Of a stretch of 64,000 nt of DNA, positions 34,342 to 43,016 are shown piece by piece. The stretch's first letter is position 1. Every line of letters begins with the position of its first letter. A program made the position numbers and the translations under genes. This stretch comes from Paracoccus amoyensis. GTDB taxonomy: Bacteria; Pseudomonadota; Alphaproteobacteria; Rhodobacterales; Rhodobacteraceae. The notes beneath the pieces were generated by a model. That model worked only from the letters and a program-made list of their open reading frames with translations, ran no database searches and had not been told where the DNA came from. The stretch is taken from positions 682,001 to 746,000 of the forward strand of contig NZ_JACOQL010000002.1 of assembly GCF_014490725.1 (NCBI RefSeq), written 5' to 3'.

Positions 34342-34373
34342 CGCCTCGGCCGAGGCGGTGAAAATCGCCTCGG
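34342..34373. promoter_or_regulatory. Alternating stem-loop upstream of the Gp49 gene
   Basis: CGCCTCGG (34342-34349), its complement CCGAGGCG (34350-34357) and CGCCTCGG again (34366-34373). The middle copy can pair with either neighbour, so two mutually exclusive hairpins are possible in the 101-bp gap before the next gene. Confidence 0.5.
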
Positions 34374-34400
34374 TCACCTCCAAACGACAGGAATGGACCC

Positions 34401-34706
34401 ATGGAGAGCCTCAACGCCAGCGACCGCCTCGCTGCCTCGGTGCAGAAAACACCGAACCGGATCTCGCTTCAGTATCTGGAGGCCAGGATCGTAGCCGAAG
34501 AATATCTGCACCCGACATCGCAGCCACATATGACCTTGTGCGTTCTCACCCTGGTCAATGGGTTTTCGGTCGTTGGTCAGTCGGCTCCTGCAGATCCTGA
34601 AAACTTCAATGCTGACGTCGGCCACCAGTTTGCCCGTTCGGATGCCATTGGGAAGTTGTGGCCGCTGGAGGGATATCTGCTCCGCGAAAAACTGGCGGCA
34701 GAATGA
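34401..34706 (+). CDS. Gp49 family phage protein
   Basis: A 101-residue protein of the Gp49 family found in many Mu-like and temperate phages. Signature parts are LCVLTLVNGFSVVGQSA, ADPENFNADVGHQFARSDAIGKLWPLEGYLLREKL. Its function is not established; the position among head-completion genes is typical. It overlaps the next start by 4 bp. Confidence 0.85.
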   Translation: MESLNASDRLAASVQKTPNRISLQYLEARIVAEEYLHPTSQPHMTLCVLTLVNGFSVVGQSAPADPENFNADVGHQFARSDAIGKLWPLEGYLLREKLAAE

Positions 34707-35128
34707 CCTACGCCACGCTGTCAGACCTGACCGAACGCGCCGGCGTACAAGAAATCCGCCAGATCGCCGACCGCGATCGGGATGGCGTGCCTGATCCCGA
34801 GGTGATCCAGGCGGCGCTGGAAGATGCCGACAACGTCATCAACAGCTACGTCGCCGCGAAATATCGCCTGCCGCTGGTTCCGGTTCCCGCCCTGGTTCGC
34901 ACCTGGGCGGTGTCGATCGCCCGTTACGTGCTGCATCGCAATGGCGCTCCGGACCATGTCGCCCAGGATTACAAGGATGCGATCGCCAGCCTGAAGGACG
35001 TCGCCCGCGGCCTGGTTGCTCTGCCGGTGGGCGAAGGCGAGGACGTTCCCACGCCTGTCACCGGCACGGTCATGGCCAACCATCCGCCGCAGGTCTTTAC
35101 CGGCCGCAAGCTGCGAGGGTGGCGCTGA
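34703..35128 (+). CDS. Head completion protein (DUF1320, Mu gp36-like)
   Basis: A 141-residue DUF1320 protein: MTYATLSDLTERAGVQEIRQIADRD, then the ALEDADNVINSYVAAKYRLPL motif and VRTWAVSIARYVLH. In Mu-type phages gp36 belongs to the head-tail connector. It overlaps both neighbours. Confidence 0.9.
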   Translation: MTYATLSDLTERAGVQEIRQIADRDRDGVPDPEVIQAALEDADNVINSYVAAKYRLPLVPVPALVRTWAVSIARYVLHRNGAPDHVAQDYKDAIASLKDVARGLVALPVGEGEDVPTPVTGTVMANHPPQVFTGRKLRGWR

Positions 35129-35568
35129 TGCTGCAGCAGCTTCTCGATCGGCTGAGCGGTCTGCTTTTGCCAAACGGCCGTTGGGCCGCCGTCGAAATCT
35201 GCGAAGACCTCGATGTCTTCACCGATCGCGCCGGTCAGGTCGACAGCGGCACCGCGCTGATCATGCCCTGGAACGAACGGGCCGATTCGCAGGCGTTCCT
35301 CACCGGCGGGTTTCGCCAGCACATCGTGTCGCAATTCGCCATCGGCATGGTGGTGCGTGAATATGATCACATGCTGGGTGCGGATCGCGCCCTGCGTTTC
35401 GATGCCATGAAATCCGACATCGAGGCGGCCTTGGCCGGCTGGGAGCCAGAGGGCTTCTCGCAGGGCTGCGAACTGGTGGGCGGCGAGAGCAGCCCGGTCG
35501 CCACAGGTGTCAGCATTTTCGTCCAGACATGGACAACCGCCCGTTTCCTGACAGGAGAACCCCGATGA
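35128..35568 (+). CDS. Mu gp37-like protein, probable tail terminator
   Basis: A 146-residue protein between the connector and tail-tube genes: RWAAVEICEDLDVFTDRAGQVDSGTALIMPWNE and FSIFVQTW-like VSIFVQTWTTARF at the end. The pattern and position match the phage gp37/DUF1834-like or tail-terminator group, which caps the tail tube. The assignment rests mostly on gene order. Confidence 0.72.
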   Translation: MLQQLLDRLSGLLLPNGRWAAVEICEDLDVFTDRAGQVDSGTALIMPWNERADSQAFLTGGFRQHIVSQFAIGMVVREYDHMLGADRALRFDAMKSDIEAALAGWEPEGFSQGCELVGGESSPVATGVSIFVQTWTTARFLTGEPR

Positions 35569-35726
35569 CGAAACTCCCCGTTTCCGGCGGCAGCTACGTC
35601 CGCGACCCGAAGACCGGTGCGCTGGACCGCCAGCCCGACGAAGCCCAGCCCGACAAAACCCCGCCTGCGGCCCTGCCTGAAGAGGCGACGCCGGCCACCA
35701 CCCCTTCGCGCAAAGGAAGCAAGTGA
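35565..35726 (+). CDS. DUF2635-like small protein (Mu gp38 position)
   Basis: A 53-residue protein beginning LPVSGGSYVRDPKTGALDRQ, close to the start of DUF2635 proteins, then a proline- and acid-rich tail. Preceded by AGGAGAA and overlapping both neighbours by 2-4 bp. Function unknown. Confidence 0.7.
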   Translation: MTKLPVSGGSYVRDPKTGALDRQPDEAQPDKTPPAALPEEATPATTPSRKGSK

Positions 35727-36649
35727 TGCCCCGCATTTTCCGCAAACTGGCCATTCTGCACAAGATCGAGACCACCTATGGCGTCCTGGCGGCGCCTGCC
35801 GGGGCGAATGCGGTCATCGGCAAGAACGTGACCTTCACCCCGATCGAAGCCGAGGAGGTCAGCCGCGACCTCTTGCTGCCCTATATGGGCAATCAGGGGG
35901 TCATCCTGACCGGCAAGCATGCCCGGCTGGAATTCGAGGTCGAGATCGCCGGATCGGGCACCGCCGGCACCGCCCCGAAATGGGCGTCGCTGATGCGCGC
36001 CTGCGGCTTTGCCGAAACGCTCGAGGCCGGCGCCACCGCGACCTATTCCATTGTCGAAGACAGCCAGGACAGCGGCAGCATCTATTTCGAGATCGATGGC
36101 GTCCGTCACGTCCTGTTGGGCTGCCGGGGCACCTTCAGCCTGAGCTTCGCGCCGAAGGCCATTCCGAATTTCCGTTTCACCATGACTGGTCTTCTGGGCA
36201 CGATCACCGACCAGGCGCTCACACCGGTGACCATGGCCGGCTGGCAAACACCGCTCGAAGGATCGTCGGCCAATACCACGATGATGCTGCATGGCCGGAA
36301 TTCGGTGGCCGAAAGCCTGCAAATCGACCTCGGCAACACCGTCATCCCGCGGTTCTTGATCGGGTCGGAGTCGGTGATCATCTCGGATCGCCGTGTCACC
36401 GGCATGGCGGTGGTTGAGGCAAAGACCCTGGCCGAGATCGACTGGTTCGCCCGAGCGCTTAATCGCAGCCGGGGGGCTCTGTCGCTGGTCCATGGCAAGA
36501 CGCCCGGCAATATCGTCGAGATCACCGCGCCGGCGGTCGAGATCGGCAAGATCACCCAGGGCCAGACCGACGGCATCCTGAACTACAGTCTGCCGCTCTC
36601 GCTCTGCCCGGTCGCGGGCCGCGACGAGCTGGTCATCATCTCGCGTTAA
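35726..36649 (+). CDS. Phage tail tube protein
   Basis: A 307-residue protein with the siphovirus tail-tube layout: RKLAILHKIETTYGVLAAPAGANAV at the start, repeated beta segments (ARLEFEVEIAGSGTAG, CRGTFSLSFAPKAIPNFRF), and a C-terminal Ig-like part (GNIVEITAPAVEIGKITQGQTDG). No sheath gene precedes it, so the tail should be non-contractile. It overlaps the DUF2635-like stop by one base. Confidence 0.83.
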   Translation: MPRIFRKLAILHKIETTYGVLAAPAGANAVIGKNVTFTPIEAEEVSRDLLLPYMGNQGVILTGKHARLEFEVEIAGSGTAGTAPKWASLMRACGFAETLEAGATATYSIVEDSQDSGSIYFEIDGVRHVLLGCRGTFSLSFAPKAIPNFRFTMTGLLGTITDQALTPVTMAGWQTPLEGSSANTTMMLHGRNSVAESLQIDLGNTVIPRFLIGSESVIISDRRVTGMAVVEAKTLAEIDWFARALNRSRGALSLVHGKTPGNIVEITAPAVEIGKITQGQTDGILNYSLPLSLCPVAGRDELVIISR

Positions 36650-36661
36650 GGGCGGTCCGAC

Positions 36662-37036
36662 ATGCAATTCAAGCTGGCGAAGACCTACAGCTACTGGTGG
36701 CCCGTCACCGTGCGGGTACCCGATCCCGAAGACCCCGGCAAATACGTCGAACAGAAGCTGAAGGTGCTGCTGGAGCCGTTGCCGCAGGATGAGGTGATCG
36801 CGGCCCAGGAGGAAAGCGCGGCCCTGACCACCATGCGCGCGGTCACCGAACATGGCGTGCGTCATATGCTGCGCGTGGTCCAGGGCTGGGACGGCGTCGT
36901 GGATGAGCATGGCAAGCACGTGCCCTTCTCGCCCGAGCTTCTGGAACAGGCCCTGCAGCACAGCTGGTTTCGGGCGGCGATCGGCAAGGCGCTGACCGAA
37001 AGCCAGAACGGCGAGGCGCCGCGCCTGGGAAACTGA
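36662..37036 (+). CDS. Tail assembly chaperone, short form (lambda G-like)
   Basis: A 124-residue protein between the tail tube and tape measure, the position of lambda G. It begins QFKLAKTYSYWWPVTVRVPDPEDPG and is helical in the second half. It ends CTG GGA AAC TGA, which contains the slippery heptamer GGGAAAC. A -1 slip extends the product into the next frame to give a 249-residue long form. Confidence 0.85.
   Translation: MQFKLAKTYSYWWPVTVRVPDPEDPGKYVEQKLKVLLEPLPQDEVIAAQEESAALTTMRAVTEHGVRHMLRVVQGWDGVVDEHGKHVPFSPELLEQALQHSWFRAAIGKALTESQNGEAPRLGN
37027..37033 (+). promoter_or_regulatory. Programmed -1 frameshift site G GGA AAC
   Basis: The heptamer X XXY YYZ (G GGA AAC) is in the correct phase and directly followed by the zero-frame TGA. 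It differs from the lambda G-T slippery site (GGGAAAG) only in the last base. After the slip, translation continues LKAAARAWALAR into the DUF1799 frame. That frame has no canonical start codon before 37096. Confidence 0.85.
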
Positions 37037-37095
37037 AGGCCGCCGCCCGGGCCTGGGCGCTCGCGCGGCAAGGCCGGGCCGATGACCGGGCGCCG

Positions 37096-37410
37096 ATGGA
37101 GTTGGATGAAGACCTGATCGGTCAGTTCGCCCGCATGGGCGCCCGGATCGAGGGTCAGCCGGGCGCGGCTGCACCCGAGGCCTTCGAGGTGATGCTGGCC
37201 AATGGCGACGCGATCGCCGCCTGGCTGGCCGTCGAGACGCAATGGCGCGTCGTGGTGGCGCCCGCTGCGCTGATCTGGCTCGGGCTCGATTACCCGGCGG
37301 TCGATGTGGTCCTGCGCCGGACGCAATTCGCGGATCCCGATGCGGTGTTTCGGGATCTGCAGGTGATGGAGGGCAGCGCCCTCGAGGTCTTTGGGGAGAA
37401 ATCCGGGTGA
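37096..37410 (+). CDS. DUF1799-like tail chaperone extension (lambda T-like)
   Basis: The open frame matches DUF1799: ETQWRVVVAPAALIWLGLDYPAVDVVLRR and FRDLQVMEGSALEVF. The conserved region actually begins upstream of the first ATG, at KLKAAARAWALAR (37033 onward), which is reachable only by the -1 frameshift from the preceding gene. The long fusion, 36662-37410, has 249 residues. Such G/GT pairs coat the tape measure during tail assembly. The GTG start of the tape measure overlaps its stop by 4 bp. Confidence 0.83.
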   Translation: MELDEDLIGQFARMGARIEGQPGAAAPEAFEVMLANGDAIAAWLAVETQWRVVVAPAALIWLGLDYPAVDVVLRRTQFADPDAVFRDLQVMEGSALEVFGEKSG

Positions 37411-38810
37411 GTACGACAGCCGCCTTCAACATTTCGATGGTCATGCGCTCTGACGTCAGCAGCGCCAAGGCGGGTCTGTCGGAAGTCTCGGCCGGGATGC
37501 GTGAGGTCTCGGCCGAGGCCGGAAAGGCAGGAACGGCGGCGCAAAAGGAAGCTGCCGAACTGGAGCGCCTGGCGGCGGCGGCAGCCCGGGCGGCAACGGC
37601 CCAGGAGGGTCTCGCGGCGGCGGGACAGCGGGCGGCGGCCAATCGGACGCAACCGCCGCTCTTCGTGCTGGCAAACCCGGTGGCAGCAACCCCGAATGTC
37701 GCCGGCATCCGGGCCTCGGAGACGGCAGCCGAGTCGCTCCGCACCACCATGTCGGGACTGAGCCTGTCTCTCGGCGCGACGGCCGGGCAGTTCGAGCAGG
37801 TGGTTGAAAGAGGTCGCCAGTATCAGGCGGCCATGGACCAGATCAGGGCGTCGTTCAATCCGCTGTTCGCCGCCTCGCTCCAGTATGAGCAGCAGCTCGA
37901 GCGCATCGACATGGCGCTGGAAGCCGAGATTCTCACCCAGAATGAAGCACGCATCGCCCGGGAGCGCGCCAATGCTGCATTTTCCGCGCTCGGACCCCAG
38001 CTTCCGGGCTCCAATCCTGTCCCGGCCAATATCAACGGCATGTATACGGGTAATGTCGCTGCTCAGGGCTTCGATATCGGTGTGACTGCCGCCATGGGTA
38101 TGAACCCTGCCATCATCGGCTTGCAACAGGGCACCCAGCTTGCCCAGGTTGCCCAGCAGATGGGTGGCGGCATGACGGCTGTGAAGGGGATGGCGCAGGG
38201 CTTCATGGCGCTGATCAGCCCGATGACGCTGGCGACGATCGGTCTTACCACCTTCGCCGCCTTCGGCATTCAGGGACTGATGAAATTGCGCGGCGAGACC
38301 AAATCGTTCGATGAGGCGATGAGTGAGCTTGCCGATTCCATCGAAAGCTACGAGCGCAACATTGGTCGGTCGCGATCCTCGACGGCCGAGATGTCCCGCG
38401 AGTTCGGGTTGGCAGCGGATGAGGTTCGCGCGCTGCTGACCGAGATGTCGGCACTCGACAAACGAACGGCCGAGCGTAACGCGCGTGAAACGATGTCATC
38501 TCTCACGGGCGATCTGGACCTTCTGCTTCCAGACCTGTCATTGCGATCCGACCGGCCCGGGAATGATCCGAAAGGAACCGCCTTTCATGAACAACGCATG
38601 GAGGATCGTTTCAGCCTCAGCAAGCTCTTCGATATGGACGAGACCGAGAAGAACCTCGCCCTGTTCGATGATGTGTTGGACCGGCTGACACAGCTATCTC
38701 GGCCGAGGGTCTTGACGACAAGATATCCGCCCTGCACGGGCTGGAGAGTGCATGGCGTAGTGCCGCGAATGCTGAAGAAGGCGTTTCAAAGGAAGAAGAC
38801 GCGCAGCTGA
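37407..38810 (+). pseudogene. Tape measure protein, N-terminal part (frameshifted)
   Basis: The start is GTG. The first part is an alanine-rich coiled coil (KAGLSEVSAGMREVSAEAGKAGTAAQKEA), then a hydrophobic region (MAQGFMALISPMTLATIGLTTFAAFGIQGLM) typical of tape measures. Around 38690 the correct frame is lost: after DDVLDRLT the frame reads nonsense to the stop at 38810, while sense continues in the -1 frame. A duplicated CA in gacacagct explains this; removing it gives DRLTAISAEGLDDK. The intact protein would be about 1,250 residues. Confidence 0.85.
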
Positions 38811-41170
38811 AGCGCATTCAGGAAAGTATCCTTTCCCTCGAAAAGCTTCGCGCGCTTGAACAAAATGCTGCGGGGACATCGCAAGCGCAGGCGATACGCG
38901 ACGATCTAGGCAAGCAGATCGAGATGCAGCGCACCATTCTTACCTTCGGAGAAGGCAGTGCTGAAGTGCGCGCGCTTCAGAACCGGCATGAGCGCGAGGG
39001 GCTGGTCCTGAAGCTGGAAGGTGTTGGCATCGATCAGCAGAGCCTCGAGGGTCGCCGCACCATTAACGGTCTGATCGCGCTGCAATATGAGCGCGAGCGT
39101 GCTGCGACTGCGGCGCGGCGGGAATATCTGCGGCAGCAGGAGGATCAGCTGGCGGCGATCCAGCGCGAGATCGGCCTGATCGGGGCGAGCGCCGCCGAGC
39201 AGGCCCGGGTGAATGCGCTGGCCGAGGCCGAGACTGCGGTCCGCGAAAAGAACCTCACCCTGCTGGAAGCGGCAGAGGCACGGAGAAATGCCTTGGCGCG
39301 GGCCGAGGCCGAGGCGACCCTGTCGCGCACCCGCGCGATGCAGGATCTGCAGGTCGCGGCGATGATGGACGGCTTCGATGCCCGGATCGCCGGTAGCCGC
39401 AATCCATGGCTTCGGGCGGATATCGAGGCCGAGCGGGCCTATGCCCAGGCAATCGCGGGCGGCCAGGATGCCGAGGTCGCGGCCATAGCTCGCGCCCAGG
39501 CGCGGGCCCGCGCGATCTCCGAACTGACCAGCGCCCAGGATGATTTTCTGCGCGGCCAGCAGGAAAGCCTTCAGCGTCAGCAACTCGAGATCGCGCTGAT
39601 CGGCCAGTCGGCCGAGGTCCGCGCCCGGGTGCTGGCGCTGGTGCAGGCCGAGCGCGATATTCAACGCCTCGGCGCTACCGGCGAGGATGCCGAAGTCATC
39701 CGCCGCAACACTTTGGCGCAGGCCGATTATGCCCGTAGGATCGAGGAACAGGCCGATGCCTGGCGGCGCGTCCAATCGGCGGGCGAACAGGCCATTGATG
39801 GCGTCCTGGACAAGCTGCGCGAGGGCGATCTCGGCAGTGCCTTCCGCGAGATGATCAGCGAGATCGAGCAGGGCTTCTTCGATCTGGCGATACGCAACCC
39901 GCTGAAGAACATGTTTCTGGGCACCAATCTCGGCACCTGGGAGGACGTCGGCGGCTGGGCCGGGATCCGTGATCGCTTCACTGGCCGCGCGTCCGTCGAC
40001 GAGGCCGGCCTTGTCCGCGCCGCCACGGCGATGCCGCTACAGTCGATGACGGTGACCACCAGCAATGTGATCTTGGGCGGCAACCTGTCAGGATTGGCCG
40101 GGATGATGGCGGGCGCGGCCAATCTTAACGCCTCCCCCGCCATGATGGGCGGTCTGCCGGGATCGAGCTCGGTTCAGGCGCAGATCTGGTCGTTCTTCGC
40201 AGGCAAGGGGCTGGCGTCGCATCAGATTGCCGGTGTCATGGGGAATGCCTCGGCCGAGAGCGGTTTTAATCCTCTGGCGGTGGGCGATTCCGGCAATGCC
40301 TTCGGTCTCTTCCAGTGGAACGATCGCCGGAACAATCTGTTCGATTTCATTGGCGGCCAGCAGAACCTCGGTGATATCCAGAAGCAGCTTCAGTTCGCCT
40401 GGCATGAACTGATGACCAGCGAGAATGGCGCCTATCAGAAGCTTCTGGCATCCTCCACGGTCCGCGAGGCAACGGCTGCGTTCGCGGGCTTTGAACGGCC
40501 AAGCGGGTACACGCCGCAAAACCCGGAAGGCGCGATGCATTTCGACCGCCGGCTTGCCGCCGCTGAGGCCGCCATGGGCCAGTTCGAAGCGGCCACGGTC
40601 ACCGCCCAGCAGCAACTGGGCCAGCTGGGCGCCGGTGCAGCGCAACTCGGCACGGGCTTGGAAGGTTTCGGCTCCTCGATCGCCGGCGTCATCCAGCAGG
40701 CCGGGGCTCAGCGCGGTATTGGCGGCTCGCTGATCGGCGGGCTTCTAACCAGCCTTGGCGGCATGATCGGCATTCCGGGCTTTGCACGCGGCGGCGACAC
40801 CGGGTCCGGCGCCGATGACGATGTCGCGGGTGTCGTGCACCGCAACGAATATGTATTCGACGCTGCCGCCACCCGTCGCATCGGTGTCGCCAATCTCGAA
40901 GCGATTCGGCGCGGCAATATGCAGGGCTACAGATCGGGGGGCTATGTGAGTGGCCGGGCTCCGATGCCGGGCTTTGCCCCCGGGCAGTCGGCGACGGGAG
41001 ACCAAGCCGGCCGCGAGCGCGTCGTTTTCGCCATTAATGTCACCGGCACCGGCAATGCCGAGGTCCGTGATAATGTCAATCAGGCCATCGCCCAAGCCTT
41101 CGAGAGCTATGACCGGCAGGCGCTGCCCGACCGGGTGAAGATGATCGTCAATGACCGGTGGGGCAGCTGA
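38693..41170 (+). pseudogene. Tape measure protein, C-terminal part with tail lysozyme domain
   Basis: This frame continues the tape measure from AISAEGLDDKISALHGLESAW to the stop at 41170, mainly long coiled coils. A Phage_lysozyme2-type domain is embedded at roughly 40170-40530 (WSFFAGKGLASHQIAGVMGNASAESGFNPLAVGDSG, then FGLFQWNDRR), which would cut peptidoglycan during DNA entry. The region after it is Gly-rich (GLLTSLGGMIGIPGFARGGDTG). The first ATG in this frame is 38930, which would omit about 80 residues of sense. Without frame repair the tail length ruler is split in two. Confidence 0.83.
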
Positions 41171-41826
41171 TGGCCTATTCCTTTCCGCTGACAACCGCCC
41201 AGTTCCTCTCGTACCTGCCGATCCAGGACATGAGCTTTGACATTCCCGAAGCGATCGAACTCAGCGAGACCGGCGGCGGCGAAATCCTGACGGCCGATCT
41301 CGGCACGCGACTTTGGGAGGGCGAGGTCATTCTCGGCATCCTGACCGAGGAAGAACGGGATTTTGCCACCGCGATGCTCGATGTCCTGCGCCGACCGGGC
41401 GCCAGCTTTCTGGTCCATGACGTCCGCCGTCCGGCGCCCCGGCATGATCCGGACGGCACGATCCTCGGAAACCGGGACGTGGTTCTGGACACGGTCTCGG
41501 GGAACAACCGCGAGCTGCGTCTGGCCGGACTTCCGGTCGGCTATCAGTTCCGCCGGCACGATTATCTAGCGTTCCGCTATGGCAGCGATCCGGTGCGCTA
41601 CGCGCTGCACCGGATCGCCGAGCCGGGATCATCCGACGTCTCAGGCGTCACCGGCCTGATCGAGATCACCCCGAACATTCGCCCCGGCTGGACGCCGCGC
41701 CTGTCCGTCACCCTGCATCGCGCGGCCTGCAAGGCGATCGTGCTGCCGGGGTCGTTCGATCCCGGACGGCGGCGCGGGACGATGACCGAGGGCATGCGCT
41801 TTCGTTTTCGCCAGACCCTGAGGTAA
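41170..41826 (+). CDS. Distal tail protein candidate
   Basis: A 218-residue beta-rich protein directly after the tape measure, where siphoviruses encode the distal tail (Dit-type) protein. It begins AYSFPLTTAQFLSYLPIQDMSFD and has a repeated RLWEGEVILG-type strand. Overlaps the tape-measure stop (TGATG). The family is assigned by position, not by a clear motif. Confidence 0.65.
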   Translation: MAYSFPLTTAQFLSYLPIQDMSFDIPEAIELSETGGGEILTADLGTRLWEGEVILGILTEEERDFATAMLDVLRRPGASFLVHDVRRPAPRHDPDGTILGNRDVVLDTVSGNNRELRLAGLPVGYQFRRHDYLAFRYGSDPVRYALHRIAEPGSSDVSGVTGLIEITPNIRPGWTPRLSVTLHRAACKAIVLPGSFDPGRRRGTMTEGMRFRFRQTLR

Positions 41827-41828
41827 TC

Positions 41829-42011
41829 ATGGACGTTTCCAATCTTGAACTCGCCGAACGTGTTGCCAATCTCGAGAAGCGTATGGCGTATCACGAGCTC
41901 ACGCCTCCGGATCAGCCTGATCGTCACCACGGATCAGTGGCAGAGCGGGTTTCTGCGGCGATCGGGCAGGCGTTCGAGGTTTACGATCGAATCGCCGGAA
42001 GGAAACGCTGA
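41829..42011 (+). CDS. Small hypothetical tail-region protein
   Basis: A 60-residue charged protein with a short coiled coil (ELAERVANLEKRMAYHEL). It fills the gap between two tail genes with 1-2 bp spacers, which argues for real coding. Function unknown. Confidence 0.6.
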   Translation: MDVSNLELAERVANLEKRMAYHELTPPDQPDRHHGSVAERVSAAIGQAFEVYDRIAGRKR

Positions 42012-42012
42012 A

Positions 42013-42609
42013 ATGCGTGTCTTCGACCCCGTCACCGCCGCCTATTTCGCCAGTCGCAAGCCCTTCATGGGGCATGTGCTGGTCTGGATCCGCGCCCGGC
42101 ACCGGATAAGCGGCGACAGCGAGACGATCGGTTTCTGGACCGGCGCCGATCATCATGAATTCGTCATTGAAGGGCAGACCCGGCTCTATTTCGGCGCGGG
42201 CGCCTATCTGAAGATGGACCCGATCCGGCGCCAGACCGGGCTGCGGGTCCGGACGCAGCGCATCACGATCAGCCAGATCGCTCCGGAGGCGCAGATGCTG
42301 ATCCGCGGCTATGAGCCGCGCCATGCGCCGGTCGAGGTACATCGCGCGCTCTTCGATCCGCTGACCGAAAACCTGATCGCCGAGCCGCATGTCATCCTGC
42401 GCGGCTTTCTGGACAAGGCTCCGCTGACCACACCGCCGAAGGGCGAGGCCGGTGAGGCGACGCTGGAGATTGTCACCGAAGGTCGCGCCCTCACCAAACC
42501 GCTGTCGCGGTTCCGCTCGCATGCCACGCTGCGGACCCGCGCGCCGACCGATGGATTTCGCAGATTTGCCGCACGGAGCAAGACCGAGGAGGTCAAATGG
42601 GGCCGTTGA
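42013..42609 (+). CDS. Minor tail protein (DUF2163-like)
   Basis: A 198-residue protein: FDPVTAAYFASRKPFMGHVLVWI, then GFWTGADHHEFVI and RTQRITISQIAPEAQMLIRGYE. It resembles baseplate-hub connecting proteins of siphoviruses and gene transfer agents (DUF2163 type). It overlaps the next gene by 13 bp. Confidence 0.68.
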   Translation: MRVFDPVTAAYFASRKPFMGHVLVWIRARHRISGDSETIGFWTGADHHEFVIEGQTRLYFGAGAYLKMDPIRRQTGLRVRTQRITISQIAPEAQMLIRGYEPRHAPVEVHRALFDPLTENLIAEPHVILRGFLDKAPLTTPPKGEAGEATLEIVTEGRALTKPLSRFRSHATLRTRAPTDGFRRFAARSKTEEVKWGR

Positions 42610-43016
42610 AACGCCTGACCGACTGGCAGCCCCGGCTGCATGCCTGGCTGCGCAAGGTGAACCGGCGACAGATGCAGCCGGGGCGCCATGATTGTTGCCT
42701 CTTCGGCGCCGGCGCTATCGAAGCCCAGACCGGCGTGGACATCGCAGCGCCCTGGCGCGGTCGTTACACCACCTTTGCCGGCGGCCGACGGATCCTGCGC
42801 CGGGCCGGTTATCGTGATCATGTCGATCTGATCGCGCGGCATCTGCCGGAGGCCCATGTCTCTGAAGCTCGCGAAGGCGATATCGTCATCCTGCCGACGG
42901 AGGATGGTGACGCCGTCGGCCTCGTCCAGGGCGAAGCCATCTATATCCTGACCCTGTCGGGCAGCCTCGGGATCTCGCCCATGGCCCCGGTCACGCGTCT
43001 CTTCAAGGTGGATTGA
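42597..43016 (+). CDS. Tail assembly protein (DUF6950/NlpC-fold-like)
   Basis: A 139-residue protein with the pattern RHDCCLFGAGAIEAQTGVDIAAPWRGRYTT, typical of small NlpC/P60-related tail proteins located just before the central hub (compare lambda K). GAGGAGG lies directly before the ATG, inside the preceding gene. The Cys-His arrangement of an active peptidase is only partly visible, so catalytic activity is uncertain. Confidence 0.72.
   Translation: MGPLKRLTDWQPRLHAWLRKVNRRQMQPGRHDCCLFGAGAIEAQTGVDIAAPWRGRYTTFAGGRRILRRAGYRDHVDLIARHLPEAHVSEAREGDIVILPTEDGDAVGLVQGEAIYILTLSGSLGISPMAPVTRLFKVD

Noticed and set aside
35594..37750. A 718-codon minus-strand frame across the tail-tube and chaperone genes
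   Set aside because: It lies opposite several recognisable overlapping tail genes and its product has no domain; long antisense frames are common at this GC content.
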